From Acanthococcus lagerstroemiae (lineage: Eukaryota > Arthropoda > Insecta > Hemiptera > Eriococcidae), in assembly GCA_031841125.1 (NCBI GenBank), contig CM063106.1, forward strand, positions 8,928,001 to 8,992,000: a DNA stretch of 64,000 nt, written 5' to 3'. Positions 49,261 through 64,000 of this stretch are shown in pieces. The position numbers were made by a program, and so were the translations under genes. A model generated the notes under the pieces. It saw only the letters and a list, made by a program, of their open reading frames with translations, had not been told where the DNA came from and ran no database searches. Within the stretch, counting starts at the first letter, position 1. Each line of letters begins with the position of its first letter.

Positions 49261-52200
49261 CTAGAATATGGTAGAAATTAAATATCAGGTTCCCTCTCGA
49301 GTAGTACACACAACTTCGACTCACTCGTATTAGAGAACGAGTACAGTGCAGCACTTTATCACTGGTACTTCAAATTCACCAAACTATTAAAATATTAACA
49401 AATAGAACATATTTATCGAGAAGTGGCGGAATGTGGACAAAAAAAGATGATGAAAGTACAAACGAACAGCACAGAACATCAACTGATACGAACGAGAACC
49501 AGAGAAACATGGGAACCGATAAGTTTGAGTTTACCACAAGGATGAACATGATTCCGATTAAATCTACCTACTTATGAAAGGAGACAAAAAATTAATTTCA
49601 TCAAAAACACTAACGTTCAAAAATTAAAGAAACCAGGAAAAAAAAACTATAGAAATATAAAAGTTTTCGGAGACGTTCGGCGATTTTTTTTTAATGAATC
49701 TGGGGGAGGGGGCTCAAGATTTTGTAGCCACCTCATAATTAGGGTACATAACTAATTTTAAGCCGCAAGTTTATTCTGGAATTCTATGAATGCATTCGGA
49801 AAATTCCAATCACACAATTTTCATAATTTTCAGGCATCAACTTCTAAAAGACATACATAGGTCTCTCTATACATTCATACGAACTAGTGTAACTAGACGA
49901 CTTCACTTTCCGAAAGACTACAGGAAAACTAACTAATGGTTCAAAAATGAGTATGCAACAAAACACCGAACAAAAAATTAAGCAAGCTTAAATTAAAGCC
50001 AGTCACAATGATGAGGATTTGTCTTTCCAAAGAAGTGAGAAATGATAAGAAAATATAATATCAAAGGTAAAATATATGAACATTTTCAAAGTGGACCAGA
50101 TATAAATTATACTGAAATCTCTACGAGATCACAACCTTAGATCAGTTTTATTTCAACGAACCTCTAAGTATACTTTCATGCCTGTCTTCTGGGTTCAACC
50201 ACTGACTCGAAACGCCCAAATAATTCGTACTCATAAATTAACTGGATAACATGGATGCTTCTCTAAATGATTTATCATAAAAAGTCAGGGTTGAATTCGG
50301 GATACAGAGGTTAAAATTCCAGGGCGAGCAAATAAGGAGTCATCCCAAATGAAAGTTCACGACTTCGTGCCTTACAAATTACTTCAATTCGCAACCTTTC
50401 AAGTCCGAAAAGTTTAACATCTGTATCCAATGTTTCGCATTGGTTTAATCGATTTACATAGTACAGAATATACGAAAAAACAGACTAACCTCAGGACTGA
50501 GAAATCACCTCACCAGGCAAGCAAAAGCAAATCACTGTTCACGAAAGCTGATACTTGATGATATAAGAATACTGAATCATAGTTCGTGCCTGACGTGAAA
50601 AATTTATTATTTATTTAACACGGAGATTAGTTATCAGCAAGTGGAGGACGAACATAACAAACAAGCGAGAAACAAGTACGAACAGAATAAAAAGCACGTA
50701 AAACGTTCATAAAATATGGAACAGAGATACATTCACTACCTAGATCGCCATTCGCCAAATGAAACGAGAACCGAAAGCTTTTTTTCAATGCAAGTTGAAA
50801 TAAAAAGTCGTTATCTTGTTTTGCAGCCAACATCAAATTTCAAGAATAGCTATGAGGAAGCAAACAGTGTTGCTACTTGCTACATTCGAATAAAACGAGT
50901 GAAGCTGCTGGTTCTCAACCTGTTGCAGTGAAGCTGACTGACTGCTAGCTGTGGAAAAATGTCAATCAGTGAATCAGTTGAGGAGTTGAGTCAGTGAACG
51001 ACTTGAACGATGTGATCGTGAACGAAATGTACGTTCATTGTCGAATGATCGAACCACGTCAAACGCGTGAAGTGTGAGCACAGCAGCACAGGCAAGGTAC
51101 CTCTGGTCCTCTCATGCTTTCAACATTGAAATTCGTACATCGAATGGTACGAAGTACAATAATGAAATCACGAAATGGAGTAATGAAGTACGAAATAAGT
51201 GGCGTGAAAGTGAAAGACAATAGTCTAGGGTCTAGGATTCTGTCTAATAGTCTTCATGACGCCACTTATTTCACCCACTACCCCGGAGCGAATGAGGACC
51301 TAAACAGCTATCATTATAAGCCATGGCGGTCCACAACTTTTCACTTTCATTATCCCTTCATCACGTCTCTTTTCCTTCCTCTCCGACTTTCAGCAGTATA
51401 CTGGTGCAGAATTCCCAGTTGCAACGTCAGCTCAAATTTTATAAATTAAACCGGCACACCGGGGAACTCTTCCGGTGTTCCGGTAACTCATAGGGTCAAT
51501 CCGCCCACCGACTACCGAAGTCGGTGAGAAGAACGAACTACCGAGTGTATGTAACCATTTACCTCAGGAGGCGCCCATCTTGGGGTAGACTGGAGAAGTA
51601 TAACAGCTGTCTCATTACGTTTGTAGAGGGATGGTCCAAATTTAGAGTGGTCAAAATTTGAGGACTAAATCGTTATTCAACGGTATGGTGATTATTTGAA
51701 AATGCTCACCATGCAACAAATTGAATTCCATGTAAGGGCGCTATTACCAACTACCCACTGAGTATACGAGTACATACGAGGAATGTACGCAGGAATTCTA
51801 GTACATAACAGAACATCCTAAGCGATATTGAAATCTAATGACTGAGTATGGTGAGCGGGGATATTTTCGATCTGAAAATTACAAAACATTGACATCCCCC
51901 CCCCCAAAAAAAAAAAAAATCGCAGATCATCATATCGTTAGAGACGACGGTCTGAATGATCTTAAAATCACGATCTTATTGATCTACGAGACCGTTTCCA
52001 TTTTTTTGCTGACAGTCATGCTTTTCCTGGTTTAAACCTGGCGGCGGGATGACAATGTTTTTTCTTCATTTTAAACCGGTACGAAGCTCACCTATATGGC
52101 AATCAAACCGAGTAAAGGACGGCATTCATTATTGTTCTCTTTCTTATCGCTACGAATAAATTATTCAAGAATGAGCCCATTCAGAATGAAAACGAGTGGC

Positions 52201-53797
52201 AATTCCTTTGAGTTTTAATAATATTATGTACTATTAATACTCCAAGCTATCTAAGGAAAAATATCCAAAATCTGAAAGATTCAAGCAAAATAAAAACTCA
52301 TTTGGACATTACGTATATTTGAAATAGTCATCGGAAAAACTGATTTAAACAGGCAAATTCTCACGAAGAATGGAAAATGTGGTACCCATTTCCATTCAGA
52401 ATGGACCCATTCCAGAATGTTTCATTCGCACGTGGAAAAAGAATGAAAGAATCTTTTTTTTTTTTTGGTCACTGGATACCGCTGGCCGCAATCCAATCAC
52501 ATTGTGAGAATTGCTGAAGACTTGAGGTGAATATTCGCGAATGAACATCTACGGAACAATAAGAAAATTTTCATTTATTTTGTTTTATTTCAAAGATATT
52601 TTTAGACAATACATTATAAAAATTATTAACAGACAAATGGCAAAATATTTTTATACTCGTAAAAAGCGATCTTGTACAAATAATTTATTACTATTTAGAA
52701 AAAGAAAATGTACAATACGTTATGACTTAGAAAGTTAATTATAATCTAGCTCGAGTAAGAAGTAAAGACCAGTTGGTTTTGTTTAACCTAGTCTAGAAGA
52801 CCGGCTAAATATATTCATATCTTTTAAAATATTTCATTTCCGTAATTATTAACATGTATAAATATATCATACATAATTTACATAATAACGTATATTATCA
52901 CAAAACATGATAGGAAATGGTCTAACATGGAATTACCCTTTGAAAATCTAAAATCGGATTATTTCCATTGAAATTTTTTTCCAAGTTAAATCGAAGAACA
53001 ACGGAAAAAGTAATAAGCGGTAAAGGTATAACGTTTCAACAGCTATCTGTAATTTAAAACATTCAACACGAGTTTCAAACGAAAAAATAATTAATAATTA
53101 ATAGTAATCAATAATTATTCGATAGTAATAATAATTGTAATATTAATAATAGTAATAATAGTAATAATAATAAATAAAAATAACCGGAAACGACGAAAGA
53201 AACAAATCGAAAAGGAAAACGCATTCAAAGATTAAATGCAAATTAGTAAATATATAGGTAAGACGAAATAGAAGTGACCACCCAATTAATGATGTTTTAT
53301 AAATGGCGAATGATGACTACCCTTCGAAAAGAGAGGAAAATGTCTTTTCTTTTTTGTATTTTTGGAATTTTATCGATTTTTTTTTCTTCGAATTATTATT
53401 TCGCTCATTACATCTATTATAATTAAGATAATAAAATATTAATATTAAAAAATAGGTACAAGAATTGTTCACATTTGTACGCATAAGAAAACATCGTTCC
53501 CAAGTCTGGCAAGAGTTTACATCAAATGTACTCGAACTGGATGCACTTTGAATTCGATTCGCGAATATAAAACCATTTTTTAAGTTGCACTAATCACCGT
53601 TCTTCGTCTCCTCGGTAACCTTACCCTTGTATTAAAATAATCATCTTTTCAACCACATTGTTTTCTTGCCGCAAGGTAAGTCATTGAATACACATTATGG
53701 TTAACGTTTTTTCACTTATACAAAAAAAAATAATAAAAAAAAAATAAATAAAATAAAGAGAAAACAATCAATAAATAAAAATAAAATATATAACGTA
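49261..53797. other. Intergenic DNA, probably including the long 3' end of G alpha-q
   Basis: No exon is recognised. A 14-bp inverted repeat GAAATAAGTGGCGT / ACGCCACTTATTTC lies at 51192-51205 and 51259-51272. Strongly AT-rich sequence at 52550-53797 would be the 3' untranslated region of the distal alpha-q exon. A TAATAG/TAATAA trinucleotide repeat lies at 53135-53180. Confidence 0.4.

Positions 53798-64000
<10,203 letters not shown>

Overview
This window reads as repeat-rich, AT-rich nuclear DNA of an arthropod, most likely an insect. Two spliced genes of animal type lie on the minus strand: a G-protein alpha-q gene with the paired alternative 3' exons known from Drosophila, and a very long winged-helix/phosphorylase-superfamily gene whose splice phases all agree. 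A sap-feeding hemipteran with an intracellular bacterial associate is a reasonable guess, because a bacterial-type GH25 lysozyme gene and a decayed bacterial 16S rRNA fragment sit inside the insect DNA, but I cannot name the species.

Layout. 1-4.3 kb: unassigned DNA, a LINE endonuclease relic and a 369-bp MITE with a 7-bp target duplication. 4.4-6.75 kb: a tract with an intact bacterial-type GH25 lysozyme gene (+), a 272-bp inverted-repeat element and the 3' end of a 16S rRNA gene (-); a 1.5-kb hAT-like element with an 8-bp target duplication abuts it. 8.69-9.4 kb: an intact, uninterrupted dolichol-phosphate mannosyltransferase gene (+). 11.16-44.16 kb: one minus-strand gene of 14 predicted coding exons (626 codons plus stop; 600 without one 78-bp cassette), with introns of up to about 9 kb filled by transposon relics: a Penelope-like element with inverted terminal repeats carrying hammerhead-like motifs, TA-flanked palindromic MITEs, hAT-type MITEs, two tRNA-derived SINEs, LINE, Ty3/gypsy and mariner relics, a foldback element, and a GTGA-rich minisatellite. 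45.4-46.2 kb: a hAT MITE inside another hAT MITE, both with perfect 8-bp duplications. 48-49.3 kb: a degenerate array with 10-11 bp spacing. 53.8-61.2 kb: the 3' half of G alpha-q (-); its 5' exons lie beyond the window. Above about 61.3 kb I see no further exon.

How the genes relate: they are not an operon and share no pathway. The lysozyme is the likely horizontally acquired gene, and the nearby 16S relic suggests it arrived as part of a larger piece of bacterial DNA, with features pointing to a Bacteroidetes-type donor. All exon junctions, element boundaries and target duplications were read by eye from splice signals, reading phase and base matching; no database search or alignment program was used, and family assignments rest on remembered family motifs.
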